Under the pieces are notes generated by a model. It was given only the letters and a program-made list of their open reading frames with translations. It searched no databases and was not told the DNA's origin. Positions 12,076-24,142 of a DNA stretch of 64,000 nt are shown piece after piece; the first letter of the stretch is position 1; each line of letters starts with the position of its first letter. The DNA is from Spirometra erinaceieuropaei. Taxonomy: Eukaryota; Platyhelminthes; Cestoda; Diphyllobothriidea; Diphyllobothriidae. Where the stretch lies: NCBI GenBank assembly GCA_902702965.1, contig CACRXP010000151.1:89662-153661 (forward strand), read 5' to 3'. A program made the translations under genes and the position numbers.

Positions 12076-14200
12076 CTTCCGATTGCCCGTAAGCTGAAAA
12101 CCGATTGACCAAATGTGAAAAATACACACCTAATAACCCACAAAGTGACCTAGAGCTGTTTACTTTGTTTATCATGTGATAGGTTACCTGGCTATGTGTG
12201 ATTATAATTCCGTACCCTGGTGCAGAAACTGAGGATATGTGGACAGCAGGATATCGTCTGCAAAACAATACGAGAGCGACGGACTTATAGTAAAAGGAAA
12301 AGGGATTGAGATAAGCGGGTAAGTAGTGCAACAGGCGGACACTCGCACCATTAAAAGATGAGAAGGCCATAGAAAGAATAGATCGAAAGATATGCAAAAA
12401 TGTCAATGATTAAATTATGCACAACGGTCGTGCAAATTTGAAAGACTCGAAAAAGGAGATAATACGGGTAGGCATCTGGCACTCGAGTGGTCAACAAACC
12501 AGAAATCCATTGAGAAATCCAAACTCCTTTTCATATGCTGAACCGGCTAAAGTCCTGAGGTCGGTTCAGACCAGCTAACCGAGGTAAAATAAATGCGGCT
12601 TTTAATTCAGCCATTAACGATGAAGAGTCGGGCATAGTGTGCAAAGGGACCTATAAATTTTGAACATTAACCACAAGGGATGTGTTTAATTTCTCAGCAG
12701 TTTGCCAAGTCTCCGTCGAAAGCTCTTCATTTATGGTGTTGCCACAACATCTGCAGAAGGCGCATCCGGTATTTCTGCCATCTCGACAGATTAAGAGAAT
12801 TTCTGCACATCCAACGTGCGCATCCACGCAGATTTTCTAATTAGAAAAAAAGATTTGTGTGTGCTTGACCGCTTACAAAAAGCCTGAGACATTGACCGTT
12901 AACCCCTTGTGCGACAACATTTTGTACTCACCCGAGACTATTTTGATCTCGAATTGCCCATATTCTCCAGGCTTATACGGCGTTTTACAAGTGTGGCCTA
13001 TGCACGTTCAGAAATTCGTGGAAAAGATATTTTTGCCAAAATCCATGAAGACTTTCATGGTAGCGTGCAACACGGAATTTACGCACTTGCCACACTCGGG
13101 GCAGTGAGCTGACGGTTCTTAGCGGTTCGTCGTTAATACATTAAGGTCATTCCGGTCTATTACGTCCGCCAAATTTGCACCGGTGGGAAAATAACTTAAC
13201 ATATTAGCGCATCTTGCCAAATAGACTGGGCATTTACTGACGGCGAACTGGTGAAGTCCAAGACTTAAATACTTTCCAGTTTGCACTAGAGTTTTTGGTG
13301 TAGCACAAAATCAAGTGATTTCTGAAATTCGATTAAGGCGATGTGAACTGCGTGCCTATTTTCTGGGGTCTTATTGAGTACTAAAAATCTTGCGTCATTT
13401 TATGCGACATTTGAGGTAGGAGGATATCATCTTGACAAGCAGTTCTCTTAATCCGATGGATGAATACCTCAAGAGAAGAAAAGCAAAAGCGACAACGAAA
13501 TCGGATTTAATTTTAAAAATTGCGGCGTTCTGGTTTTAAGAATGTGAACCATAATCCATACTAGACCGAAATTCTATTATTAGATTTCTTAGCTGCAACT
13601 AGCAGGTAGATAAAGTGGCGCATTCGCTTACCTAATGTCGGGGTGTGATGTACAGTTTCGGCGGACATCTGAGCTTGGCAGGCCTAGTTTGGGGCTTCAT
13701 ATGTAGAGTCTTTGGTCACACTTGGATGGACCTTCATGTCCCTGAGCATACCGACGGAACTTTAGAATGTGCGACTGTAATGTGGACAAGCTAGTATGAT
13801 ACGTGCATTTTTGGCACTTGTTATAGTAACGGCTGTTGCATGGCGCTGCCTTTGATTGCCTTAAGAATTGGTGCGGTCGTGTCTTATTGCAGACAATCCT
13901 TCTCTTCCCTCGTGGACTGATGATGACTGACCACAAGGAGTTTGAGTTTAGAATCTACGATGCATCAATAGCAAGCAGGATGGGCTGTTTCCAGAACGTT
14001 GGCGATGGTGGTGAGTTTTGTAAGGGCATGTCTTATATTAAGCAGATAGAAAGTATGGGCCTACGAATGCAATAAGTACACTGAATGTACTTTAGTAGTG
14101 TTGATGTGATTACGTGTGTAGGATATTTGTGTTGTTACTTCGCGGAACTTGAGTGCTATGAAGACTTCCGCGTCGGCAAGGTCATCCATGAGGAAGATTT
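12076..14200. other. Upstream of CHMP1; zinc-finger-like scraps, otherwise unassigned
   Basis: The first few hundred bases upstream of 12075 should contain the CHMP1 promoter, but no clear TATA or Inr element can be argued. On the minus strand two short C2H2-like stretches occur: CQKCTYHTSLSTLQSHILK within 13697-13936 and CPECGKCVNSVLHATMK near 13000-13110. They are separated by stops and could be exons of an unrecognised zinc-finger gene or decayed remnants. I do not assign a gene. Confidence 0.3.
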
Positions 14201-14209
14201 TGTCACTGT

Positions 14210-16078
14210 CTAACAAGATTGGGATTTCTTAACCGCGCTTAATGAGGACCGATGACGGAAGGTTTTATCGACGGATTTGGCAAAGTTCGGATCACTGAGA
14301 GCAAGTGATTCTCTTTGTCTGTTGCGCGCTTGAGACAACTTCGAGGCCATTCCCAAAGTTTCTGTGTATTTTAGAAGAACGAATAAAGAAGTAGCGGAAA
14401 CGTCATGCGGCTGCCGTCTCAACGTTTCTAGTCTGTCACCAAGAAGGTAAGAAACAAGGAAATCCGAGGAGATAGACTTGAAATATCTTCGAGGCACAAA
14501 CTCTAAGATCGTTTTGGGAACAGAAGACATGACGTCGCTAAGAACTGTTTCACCCTTACAGGGGCGACAGCAGTGCTAATCCAATGATGAAGTATATTTA
14601 TTTATTGAGTCATTGTTCCCGAAATCGCAATTTGGCTAATTTCAAACTGTACTGGTGTTTTCTGAAAATTCCGACTCTATGTAATAGTTAATTAAGTAGG
14701 CGGTCACTACCAAAAATGTCCTTTTTGAAAGCAACAAAAGAGGAGCAATGTCATTGGTAAAGATTACATCTTAAGTTTGATTTTTTCTTGTTGGACAGCA
14801 CACAAATTGAGAACAGTTGGAAAAGTTATTTATATTTTGGAAGGGTCGAAGTCTAGGTGGACAGGTATTCGAAATCTAACCTGTTACAGGAAGGTCAAAA
14901 CCTCAAGTGAGTACTTTAATATCGAATGCAGATTCCGAAACCAATATATGGATTTCACAAAACTGTGCATCACCATTATCTGAAGGGTCTAAGGGATTGT
15001 AGAAAGAGCTGGTAATTGCCCTTCTTTGCGGTGCGAGAATAATAGATGCAAAGCCGACGTTTGCAGAGAATAAGGGACATTTACAGTATAGGGAAAGTGC
15101 TTTACGGAGGAATCTAAAATGAAGAATGCATCCGCCTATTAGTGTTACCTTGACAAAAAAATCCTAAATTATCTAAAGAAAGGAAAGACTCAGGAATTAG
15201 AGGATGGAGTTTGGATTCCGTTATGCATAAAGTATCGAGCGTCATTTCGAGAGCAATGGCATTATTTGGGCCATCCCTTTTTATAACAGACCTGTTATCT
15301 AGTAGAATCGCATTCAATTTGTTTCGAGCAACATATCCATTTTGGGCGTCATTTCGAAAAATAGACTGGAGAAGTACCGGCAAGCTGCAAATTATAGTTA
15401 TTTGAGTGATAAGTTAAAATGTGTCTAGGAGGATTGGCATATAGGAGTCAGCAAGAAAATACTGAACGCGAGAAATAAAAATGTAAAGACATAGTTTTCG
15501 TACATTGGGATACTAAGCGAGTTACAACAAAGATAGGTTTGTTGGTTGCAAGCCTGGGGGAGAGAGCGTAGATGGAAGATGAATACAAGTGGGTAGGGCG
15601 GGCAGTTATAAAAATTATTTGGTGGAAAACGAGGTCTGAAATGGGAGTCAAAGGACTTAGGGTGAATTACGAGAGAACCGTTGGCCTTAAGCGGGAAAAA
15701 GCTAGAAGTAGGTTGTGGGATGAATGATTTAGGATAATTCGGTTATAGACTATTTACAGAATATATAGTAGGACGTTATTTAGTGGTTTGTATGCGGCAA
15801 AAAGAATCATTTGAAGTAGTAATATGGCCTACAGAGTTTATGGACGAGCTCGGCTGCGAAGGATTAGCAAATATAAGAGGAGCCGGAATACCACCGAATC
15901 GAGTTATGTTGCCTATCTTTTGAGTCAGAGTCAGATTCAGTTTTCGAATTAAATCGTTCTGACGCCGTGTCTCAGGTGACTTAAATGTAGAACTCGAAGG
16001 TCCCGACTGAAGTTGGGAAGCAATCGGCTCGGCTGATATATATGGATTTTCGCGCGTTCTACGAGGGCCGTCAGGCAA
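14210..16078 (-). pseudogene. CR1-like non-LTR retrotransposon fragment (endonuclease and EN-RT linker)
   Basis: On the minus strand, 15114-15383 contains an endonuclease-like block (TLCITESKLHPLIPESFLSL, then NTNRR), the TE(S/T)xL motif region of APE endonucleases in CR1 elements. At 14210-14530 the linker LEFVPRRYFKSISSDFLVSY and ARNRQRESLALSDPN closely parallels the linker of the CR1 copy at 22644-23090. The frame at 15776-16078 may be its 5' part but has no recognisable motif. The RT itself is absent. Stops and shifts show it is dead. Confidence 0.5.
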
Positions 16079-16079
16079 A

Positions 16080-16720
16080 TTAGGGACGACACTTAAGTCT
16101 GCTGCTCAGTCAGAGACAGAAAATAGCGTTTAATGGTTTGAGTGGGAGAAAAGTATAAGACTGAGAGCAGTAAGTTGAATTTAACAGGGGTATGATTCAC
16201 TGAATTCTTAAGGTTACTTGTAATAGGACAAAATTAGTAAGCATTCGACTAAGAAGACGGGGTTTATGCGAGAATAGGAACCCGATTCTACGCTCCATGG
16301 AAGTAAGATCATGAAGATGAGGAAATTTCGTGTTCTGTAGATATGCAGAAACACGATCTCGGTGGGAAAATCGAATAAGTCTCGACTTAAGGAAGAAGCT
16401 TTACTGAAACAAGTGGAATTTTACTGTGGGATGACAGGCGTTTAACATTCGTTATTTTACAGTCGAATCCCCATGAGTGCGGGAAATCGACCGCAACACC
16501 AACTGGTCGTGCAGGCTGAGGAACAATTTTCCAAAAGAAGATTTAAGTCCTTTCTTGTCTACCACCCGATTCACTGGCAACGAAGTGAACGAGTTAGTCA
16601 AGACGTTTGCATTCTTGGGAGGGAAAGTCGCGGCATAGTGTCGAACTTCGGCATACACTTGTTACAGTTGTATAACACAGGCCTTTAGAGTTAGCTGTCA
16701 ACACAACGAGTAACTAACGG
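16080..16720. other. AT-rich spacer, nothing recognised
   Basis: No motif-bearing frame. The stretch may include decayed LTR sequence of the adjoining BEL/Pao element, but no clear boundary is visible. Confidence 0.35.
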
Positions 16721-16723
16721 CCA

Positions 16724-16935
16724 TCAGGTCTTTCTGACGTATGTTTGCTTACTCCACGCCTGAATACAGAGGCCAAGAGTTTTCACCAACCTGTAAATTG
16801 TGCTGTCATCTCTCTTCGAAGTAAGCTGTAACTTATTAAAATTTCGCAATTGCGAAGAGGGCGTGGAGAATTCAAAACATTGACCAACCTGATACAACAC
16901 CGCCCGCCAATTCTCCACGTCCGGCTCTTGAAATC
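16724..16935 (-). repeat. Candidate 3' LTR remnant of the BEL/Pao element
   Basis: A block near 16855-16905 (AAGAGGGCGTGGAGAATT...CCAAC(C/T)(T/G)GATACAACACC) is repeated at about 26605-26655 beyond the other end of the element, in the same orientation. This is expected for long terminal repeats. Only about 50 bp is clearly shared, so the LTR limits cannot be drawn. Confidence 0.4.
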
Positions 16936-16938
16936 AAC

Positions 16939-18300
16939 CTACGAATTTGGAGGTATGCGGCTGCTCTGACCCTCAAGTAGACAAACCTTTCTAACGTCCC
17001 TTTTTAAGAGACCGTCCGCAGTTTTAATATATATCGTCCTAACGAGGCGATCGCGACTCTTGCATGTGTCTATCACACCTAAAGGCCAATTCTCACGAGA
17101 TAAGCGCTCTCCAGAAACTAAAACAATATCACCTGGTTTCAGTCCCGCGAATTCGCTAAACCATTTTGTTCTTTTCTGGAGACCTGGTAGACATTCTTTT
17201 ATCGGTCGTCTCCGGAACACGCCAGCGAGGTAGTGTACTTGTTTCCATCCAACGTGGTACCGTTCCAACAATTGGTCACAGCAAGGCGGCACTGGACAGT
17301 TCCTCATCAACAATAAGCTATTTAGGGTAAGCGGTTCCAAGTCGTTGCTGCCTGTTGTTGGTGGGACAAGCAGTCTAGTATTTAGTAGACGTTCCGCCTG
17401 CACGAAGAAGGTGTCGAGCTGTTCGTCAGTTAAAGTCTGCTCCTTACGGAGAGTAAGAATAATCCGTCGTAAGGATCTGATCATGCGTCCCCGGATGCTT
17501 CTCCGATTGCTGGCAGCGGGTGGGTTACAATGCCACTGTATCTCTAGAGTTAGCAGTTGATCCGACGTCCTCTTTTGGTTCCAATTGTGTAAGTCCTTTC
17601 AGAGTTCCGCTACTGCTCCAAAAAAATTGGTTCCCTTGTCACTGTAGATGTCAGTGGGACTTCCGCGTTCTTTCACGAATCTCATCAGACAGTGAACAAA
17701 AGAATTCGTGGTCAGGCTGGCGGCTATCTCAAGATGAACGGCTCCCGTCTGTAAGTGGCTAAACACACAACCATAGCGTTTCTCCGAATATCGTCCACGT
17801 TTGACCATCAGTGGACGAAAATAGTCCACCCCAACGCACTTGAAACGATACAAACCGACATCTATTCTATTTAAACGAACCGGGGACATAATCTGCCCCT
17901 GAAGTTGTCGAAATGTGCGTCTGCAAAGTAGACATCTACCGATGGCATGTTTGACAGAAGCGGTTCCTTTAAGAGTCCAAAATTTTTGACGGATTGCCCC
18001 TAGAACTTGGGCTGTCCCACAATGGCCTTCTAATTCATTCAAGTGCATGATAAATTCCGTCACGGGATAGCTGTATGGAAGGATTGATGGGTGTGTTAAC
18101 AATTCACAAAAATTCAAGTTGTTCAGGCGACCACCAACACACATTACTCCTTCAATCAAAACTGGACATAACTTCGTCAGACTAATATTTCTCACGGACT
18201 TCCTTTTCTGGATAGCTGCTGGTGTAGACTGCAGAATACCAAATTCTTCTGAAAAGTGCTTCCTTTTTTCCTTTGGTCCTTTGTTCAATACATACGGGGT
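16939..18300 (-). pseudogene. BEL/Pao retrotransposon integrase region
   Basis: Reading minus from about 18300: an H2C2-type region with GHCGTAQVLGAIRQKFW and CLLCRR, then the integrase core (FKCVGVDYFRP; SDKGTNFFGA as the second Asp box) up to about 17599. After a frame break, 16939-17484 encodes LLNTRLLVPPTT and GDIVLVSGE...PLGVI, the C-terminal DUF5641-like module of Pao integrases. The order is intact, but the region is split by at least one stop or shift. It is the 3' half of a Pao element; the 5' half lies at 24143-25943 beyond the CR1 insertions. The long open frame reaching 18567 is a chance fusion into the CR1 3' UTR. Confidence 0.8.
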
Positions 18301-19690
18301 CCGTTCATAGCATGGCAGAATCCGTAGGCTGGATGAGGGCATCCACGTCAAAGTGGCGAGGCGATAGGAATACAGACGGCATCGGTCACAGCCTGATTCG
18401 AGCCCAGCCAAGGGAAATACGACCAAATTACAAGCAAACGCGAATACAGAGGGTTCCGCCGTGAGCGTCGATAAAGCGCACTCTGCGAGGGACACTATGT
18501 ACGAACTGAAAAATCGAAAAATTAGACCATTCTGATGAGGGATCCCAGGAAAAGATACTACACACAAAAAAGGAAATACGAGGGGAGATGATAATTTGAT
18601 AGCGGCGTCCTAGATTCCCGGCGGCCCTTTCTCTGTGTCATAAATAAAGTTGTCCGGAAAGGGTGGGAAAAATAAAATTTTAATCGAGTCACTATTCAGA
18701 TAAAGGTGCAGCCTTCTCTTAAGAGTGTGTAGATTATCTGAAGATCTTATATTTATTGGAAGGTGATTCCAGGACAAAGTATACCTGGAAGCGAAAAAAG
18801 AGAGCGCTTAGCGATAGAGGAAGCGAGGGAGGTATAAACAAGCAAGAATTAAGATTTTATGAACGACTAACAGAGGTTAAGGCCGAAATCTGAGGAAGAC
18901 TTGAACCATTATAAATGCGAAGGAGAAGACGGGCGCCCGCTTCTAGCCTTCGAACCCATAAAAATTTAAGGTAAGTTAACAAGCATCTATCTGAGTAAGA
19001 GATGCTCCGTGCCATAAAGTTTTCTTGTAAAATGTATTTAAACACTTTCAATTTTTGAACAACTGGCCTCGTTCACCAAACCAAAGAATGTGCAGCAATA
19101 CTCGAGAATGGGAAGTAAAAACATAAGATAAAGTCTTTATTTGATTTCAGGAAGATAGGAATTGTAAGAAATAAAAACACATATCTGGGCAGCAACATAT
19201 CAATAGTATTTGTGTAGCTTTAACCCTAATCCTTGATGGTGGTACATTCAGTCATAAGTGTGCCTTGACAGACCGCTGGTTGGGATAGTCTATCAGTTCA
19301 AAAACACACATAGCGACATTTAGACGTAGAGAATTCCATTAGCCGTTTTGAGCTCCGCGCCAAAAGAGCAAGCAAGTCAGCGTGGATTTCCTCCAGATAT
19401 TGAAGGGTGGTAGATTTATTGATGAATATACGCATCTGAGATCATCGGCATAAAAAAATGATTGCGAATGTTTAGCTGCCGACGAGATGTCATTTATGTA
19501 AAGCAGGAACAAAAGAGAAGCTAAAACGGTACCTTGTAGGATACCACCTACAACAGGGCTTCCATTAGAAAGTGGAAATCTCACTAAAACCTGTTGTTCA
19601 CGATTAGACATTTTTGACATGATAAAGCCTATAAGAGGACAATGAAGTCCCAAAGCTCCTAATTTAGCCAAGAATCTTTTATAGATAAAT
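18300..19690 (-). mobile_element. CR1-like retrotransposon 'A', 3' half (RT C-terminal part, tail and 3' UTR)
   Basis: At 19339-19671 minus lies the RT core: KLGALGLHCPLIGFI, LSNGSPVVGGILQGTVLAS, FYADDLRCVY with the catalytic YADD. About 18857-19050 encodes the C-terminal FLWVRRLEAGARLL block. Below 18640 there is 3' UTR-like sequence (GAGCGTCG...) also found at 20080-20300 in the second copy. The RT begins abruptly at KRFLAKLG near 19680. Its missing upstream half is found at 23095-24140, so this copy was split by a later insertion. Confidence 0.75.
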
Positions 19691-21160
19691 AGATAGATAA
19701 TTTTCTATTAAAGACCCGTCGGGGTCCCATCAATGCCAGATTAAAATAAATTTAAATGCGAGTTCTACAAAATGCAATTCATAGTTTCTGAATTAGTAGT
19801 CCATTGAGAAACATGATTAGTGAGGGGTGAAAAAAACTCCATACAAAAGTTAAAAATGATTGGATTAATTTTACAGGAGAAAAAACCCCTCAATAAAAAT
19901 AATGACAGAAAAAAGCGAGCAGGAATGGCCTGTAGGTGGCGGTATATAACGGAATATAATCGGACATCGTCAGGGTAGCAATAAATCTCAGCCTTGAGGG
20001 GTACTTATGCGGGTCAGACAGGACTGGCTTGCATGTGGCATTGTATACGGGATTCACAATTGAGATCGTCTCGGCCGGATTGATACGCCGCATGAGACTA
20101 TTCGCGTCATAGAGGCCAGACGAGAGGAACCCAGATGCGATCCGCCACAGCACGCTTCGAGCTCAGCCGAGCAGTGGGGAAGGGAGGTACGACCAAACTA
20201 CTAGAAGACGGTGAATACTGAAGGTTCAGCCGTGAGCGTCGTTAGACCGCATGAGGTCGGAATGCGGGAGATGACATCAAAAACCGCGAAAATTGTCGCT
20301 ATGAGGGAGGAGTGATAGCAGTGGATTTAGAAACCAATTCAAAACAGGGGTTTCTAATGATATAATTAAGAGTTACCACTTAATCCACCACTAAATCCCA
20401 GGAGGACCCTTCTCGAAGTCATTGATGTGAGTGTTCGGGAAGGAGACCGTTAACAGTGCCTTTATGCTTTCCGGTGTAAGATGGTTGCGTAATTTCGACT
20501 TGAATACCAGTAACTTAGGCGATAATCTAATTTCAGGCGGAAGATTATTCCAAAGGAAGGCATATTTTGAAGCAAAGAAGACCTAGCGCTTAGATGTAGT
20601 ACAAAGAGGCGGCGGAATCACCATGTAGGAGTTGCGCGTGACATAAGACCGATCTCTCGGAGTAAGAGTGTCAATAGGAGGAAGACTGGAGCTAGAGTTG
20701 ATGCGAAAAAGGAAGCAAAGGCCAGCTTCGAGTCTTCTAACCCACAAAAACTTCATGTTCGCCAGCTGACATCTCTGAGTATAAGAAGTACCGGGTGCGA
20801 CTTGAGAGAACAGTTTCCGGATGAAAACTCTCTGAACATTTTCGATTTTATTACGGTCGCAGGCGTTCATTAAACCAAAGAAAGGACAGCAGTATTCGAG
20901 GACTGGAAGAACAAACATTTGATAAAGTCTTAGCTTCATTTCCGGAAGGAAAAATTATGCGATATGAATCCACATATCTGCGCGGCTTTGGCAGAGATTC
21001 TATCTGCATGAGGTGATAAAGCAAGTTTATTTGTATAACTTAGACCTAGGTCCTTTATGGGGAGGCATTCTGAGAGTGGGTTATTCTGAAAAATTATGGG
21101 ACCAGGAAGTTTGGCAGGACCAAAAGACATGAAACTACACCTCGATGATGAAAACTCCAT

Positions 21161-21739
21161 CTACCATGTTGTACTCCATCTGCTTAAGCGTAGTAAATCG
21201 GCATTAATGTTCTCAACACAAACATTTGCGGTGTCCTTAGAGTATGAGTAAACACACTTGAGGTCATCGGCATAAGTAAAAGTTTGTGAATTTCCAAATT
21301 CAGTTGAAATATCACTGATGTAAAGAAGGAGGATTAGTAGACCCAGATCCGTGCCTTGGAGTACGCCAATCGTGATCGAGTGAGGTGTCGAATAGCTATT
21401 ACCGACCATGACTTTCTGATATCGGTTGGACAGATAGGACCTGATGTAGTCGATTAGAAGCGGCCGGATGCCGAGAGCTTCCAATTTTACTAAAAGACGT
21501 CTATGGGGTACCTTGTCAAAGGCTTTGCTAAGATCAAAGTAAATAACAACCACTGACTGCCGCTCATTACGAAGAGAAGTGATTAGATTAAGAAAAGCCA
21601 AGTGACATGTTTCGCAGGATCGCTCAGGTAAAAATCCATGCTGACTAGAGCTCAGAAGCCGATTAGCTAGACAGAAATCAAGAATTTCACTGAAAATAAT
21701 CCTTTCAAGAAGTTTTGCTAGAGACGGCGTTTTGTGCAC
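21161..21739 (-). pseudogene. CR1 'B' reverse transcriptase domain
   Basis: The open stretch carries the RT fingers and palm of a CR1-like non-LTR element: HGFLPERSCETCHLAFLNL, motif A VVVIYFDLSKAFDKVPHRRL, the LSNRYQKVMVG box, a degraded B motif QGTDLGLLILLLYISDIS, and motif C TYADDLKCVY with the catalytic Asp pair. It is followed in other frames by 20936-21160 (ADRISAKAAQICGFIS) and 20583-20939 (MKLRLYQMFVLPVLEYCCPF), the thumb and C-terminal regions. The frame changes between these blocks make the copy non-functional, although the motifs themselves are fresh. Confidence 0.85.
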
Positions 21740-22246
21740 GCCCCGATAGTTATTAACATCGGATCGAGATCCTCACTTGTAGACGGGAATGATAATGCAG
21801 GTTTTCCATGTTTCAGGAAAGAATCCTTTTGAAATATAAACAGAGAATAAATGACTAAACAATATGGGAAGGTCGGACGCTTGTTTAATAATCGAATTCG
21901 GAATCCTGTCCGTTCCTGTGCAGTGTGAGTATTTCAAACGGCCTATGTGTTTCTTAATGAGATCTGAGGAGACATCAATTGTACTAAGTGTCCTATCTGA
22001 AAGTGATCAAAAGAAAGGGACCGGATCGGACTCGGTAGCATAGTGATTTGCAAAGAAAGCACTAAACAACTCCGCCTTGTCAGTGTCATCGTTGAGAAAG
22101 ACTTTACTTTACATTCGACGGAACAATCTACGAGCAGGTGAAGGGAACGCCAATGGGTTCGCCGATTTCGGGATTCATAGCCGAGGCAGTCCTTCAACGG
22201 CTGGAGTCGCTGGTTTTCCGACACCACAGACCGAAATTCTGGGCTC

Positions 22247-22489
22247 NNNNNNNNNNNNNNNNNNNNNNNNNNNNNNNNNNNNNNNNNNNNNNNNNNNNNN
22301 NNNNNNNNNNNNNNNNNNNNNNNNNNNNNNNNNNNNNNNNNNNNNNNNNNNNNNNNNNNNNNNNNNNNNNNNNNNNNNNNNNNNNNNNNNNNNNNNNNNN
22401 NNNNNNNNNNNNNNNNNNNNNNNNNNNNNNNNNNNNNNNNNNNNNNNNNNNNNNNNNNNNNNNNNNNNNNNNNNNNNNNNNNNNNNNNN
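22247..22489. other. Assembly gap (run of N)
   Basis: 243 undetermined bases. The gap falls inside the Penelope insertion, between the MGSPISGF block and the hammerhead-like part. Any reading frame through it is meaningless. Confidence 0.99.
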
Positions 22490-22514
22490 GCCACCTTTAC
22501 CTCTATCTGCGAAT

Positions 22515-22555
22515 GTCTCTGATGATGGGCTCGAGTGAGAACCCGAAACGTCAGG
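22515..22555 (+). ncRNA. Hammerhead-ribozyme-like core in the PLE 3' region
   Basis: CTGATGA at 22519-22525 is followed by a potential stem II (GGGCTC paired with GAG..CCC, two unpaired A) and then GAAAC at 22545-22549. These are the two conserved boxes of the hammerhead fold, in the right order and spacing. Hammerhead motifs are established for Penelope-like elements. Stems I and III cannot be confirmed here, and the upstream side is close to the sequence gap. Confidence 0.6.
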
Positions 22556-23094
22556 CCAATAAACTTCTTGTCCCAGTGATCGCATCTTCATCTTCTGAAC
22601 TGCTACCTGGGACTCGCCTGTTCGCTTCTATGAGAAAGACTTTGTTATCATTTAGCAGGGGTGGAAGTTCGTGACCACGCTTAGAGGAGGACCGATGACG
22701 GAAGATGTTAGCGACGGATTTGCCAGGGTTCGAACCACTGAGAGCAATTGATTCTCTTTGCCTGCCGCGCGCTTGGCGCATCCTTGAGGCCATCTCAAAA
22801 ATCTCTGTGATTCTACGATGAACTGATAAGGAACTAGTGGATGGGTCACGCAGCTGTCGCCTCAACTTTTTAGTCTGTTCTGAAGAAAATGAGGAACAAG
22901 GAAATCTGAAGAATTAGGCTTGAGGTATCTACGCGGCACAAACTCTAGAATGTCCTTGCAAGCATTGGACATGACATCACGAAGAATGGTTGCATCGCTA
23001 CAAGAGAGGAAGCCACACCAATCCAAAGATCTAATATATTTATTTATTAAGTCGTTATCTACGCAGTCGTAGTTCATGTATGTCCGAACGGCGC

Positions 23095-24140
23095 TTGTCT
23101 TTTTTGAAAAGACAAGCGGTAAGCGGTTTATAAAATGCTTTACTAAGATCAAAATAACGCCAGCAGATAGATGGTCATTACGAAGAAAAGTAAGCAGACT
23201 GAGAAATGGCATATGCCATGTTTCACAAGAGCCTTCTGGTAAAAAAAACATGTTGTGAAGGACTAATAACTTGATTAGCTAAGCAAAAGTCGGCATTTTT
23301 TGGGCGATAATTTTTTGAAGGATTTTGGCGATCGAAGGTTTCTTATGGACACCTCGATAGTTTAAATAATCAGAACGACAGCCAGACTAAAATGCTGGAA
23401 TAAGTATAAAAGTTTTCCAATAGTCAGGAAAGAAGCCATTTAGGAGAAGGACTGAAAAGAGTTTGCTAAGCAGAGAAGGAAAATCTCCTAGCTATTTTAT
23501 AAGAGAGTTCGTAATATTGTCCGTACCTACTGAGTGAGAGTTAGTAAGACGGTTTGTCAGTTTTCGAATAGTTTTAGGAGTAAAATTAGTAAAGCTGAGG
23601 GAGGCATTGGACAACGGAAAAATTGAAGGAACTGGGTCAGTTTCAATGGTGAAATGTTTGGCAAAGAATGAATTTAACATTTCTGCTCTGCCTGACTTCT
23701 CTGTAATGAAGGTATGTTTGGTGCTAGGTAGAGGCGGACTGACTTGGTGCGATTTAGCAGATGATCTTTGACGGAAGATCTGAGGAAGTGATTTAGAAGC
23801 ATTCACGCCATTAAGAGCTAAAGACTCTCTACGCCTCTCTCACGCGAGTCTCATTTCCAAACTTAATTCAAATAATTCACCGATCCTTAGGTGCGTTGGT
23901 AATCAGCTCACGGAAGGATCTTTAAGTTGCCTCCGTAGATTTTAAGTATTTTTATAAAAAAACTTGGGATAGTGCAGGCATTGGCACTAGATTATAACGT
24001 CCTCCGTGGAATTAGGTCGAGAAGACCTATTACGCATTGTGATAAAATGTTAAAAAATTAAGATTACTATTTGAAAAAAAATCTTGTACCAAAAAGAGTG
24101 CTTTTTAAATTATTTACTAACTCCTTGTTAATATTAGCAA
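23095..24140 (-). mobile_element. CR1-like retrotransposon 'A', 5' half
   Basis: At 23492-23806 minus, the EN-RT linker reads KSLPQIFRQRSS, AEMLNSFFAKHFTIETDPVPS and LTNRLTNSHSVGTDNI. Near 23170-23260 comes the RT block FLPEGSCETWHMPFLSLL. The frame ends at DLSKAFYKP, about 23120. The continuation expected next (KRFLAKLG) is at 19680, so halves A-5' and A-3' flank copy B. The outer junction with BEL/Pao sequence is close to 24140. Confidence 0.7.
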
Positions 24141-24142
24141 AG

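Larger units (their letters stand above)
22106..22630 (+). mobile_element. Penelope-like element (PLE) insertion within CR1 'B'
   Basis: Identical 13-bp direct repeats TGAGAAAGACTTT flank the insertion at 22093-22105 and 22631-22643. Removing the interval rejoins the CR1 linker frame. Inside, 22106-22246 encodes a Penelope RT block (YEQVKGTPMGSPISGFIAEA, then LQRLE). After the N run, the 3' part carries a hammerhead-like core at 22515-22555 and a CTTCATCTTCT tail. Orientation is plus, opposite to its CR1 host. Much of the element is missing or hidden in the gap. Confidence 0.85.
19680..23095 (-). mobile_element. CR1-like retrotransposon 'B', inserted in copy A
   Basis: A 5'-truncated CR1 runs from the EN-RT linker (about 23090) to a 3' tail of short ATCT-type repeats at about 19680-19700, read on the minus strand. 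Order: linker DILEFVPRRYLKPNSSDF (about 22900), ARGRQRESIALSGSN, then the RT, then the C-terminal block FLWVRRLEAGLCFLFRI near 20730, then 3' UTR. A Penelope-like insertion interrupts it at 22106-22630. The 3' UTR ends in a GACCCCGACGGGTC palindrome just before the ATCT tail. Confidence 0.78.

Noticed and set aside
17599..18567. A single 322-codon protein on the minus strand
   Set aside because: The first third is CR1 3' UTR read through by chance. Only the part below about 18300 is Pao integrase.
21943..22674. Four long reading frames across the gap
   Set aside because: They are open only because N codons are not stops.
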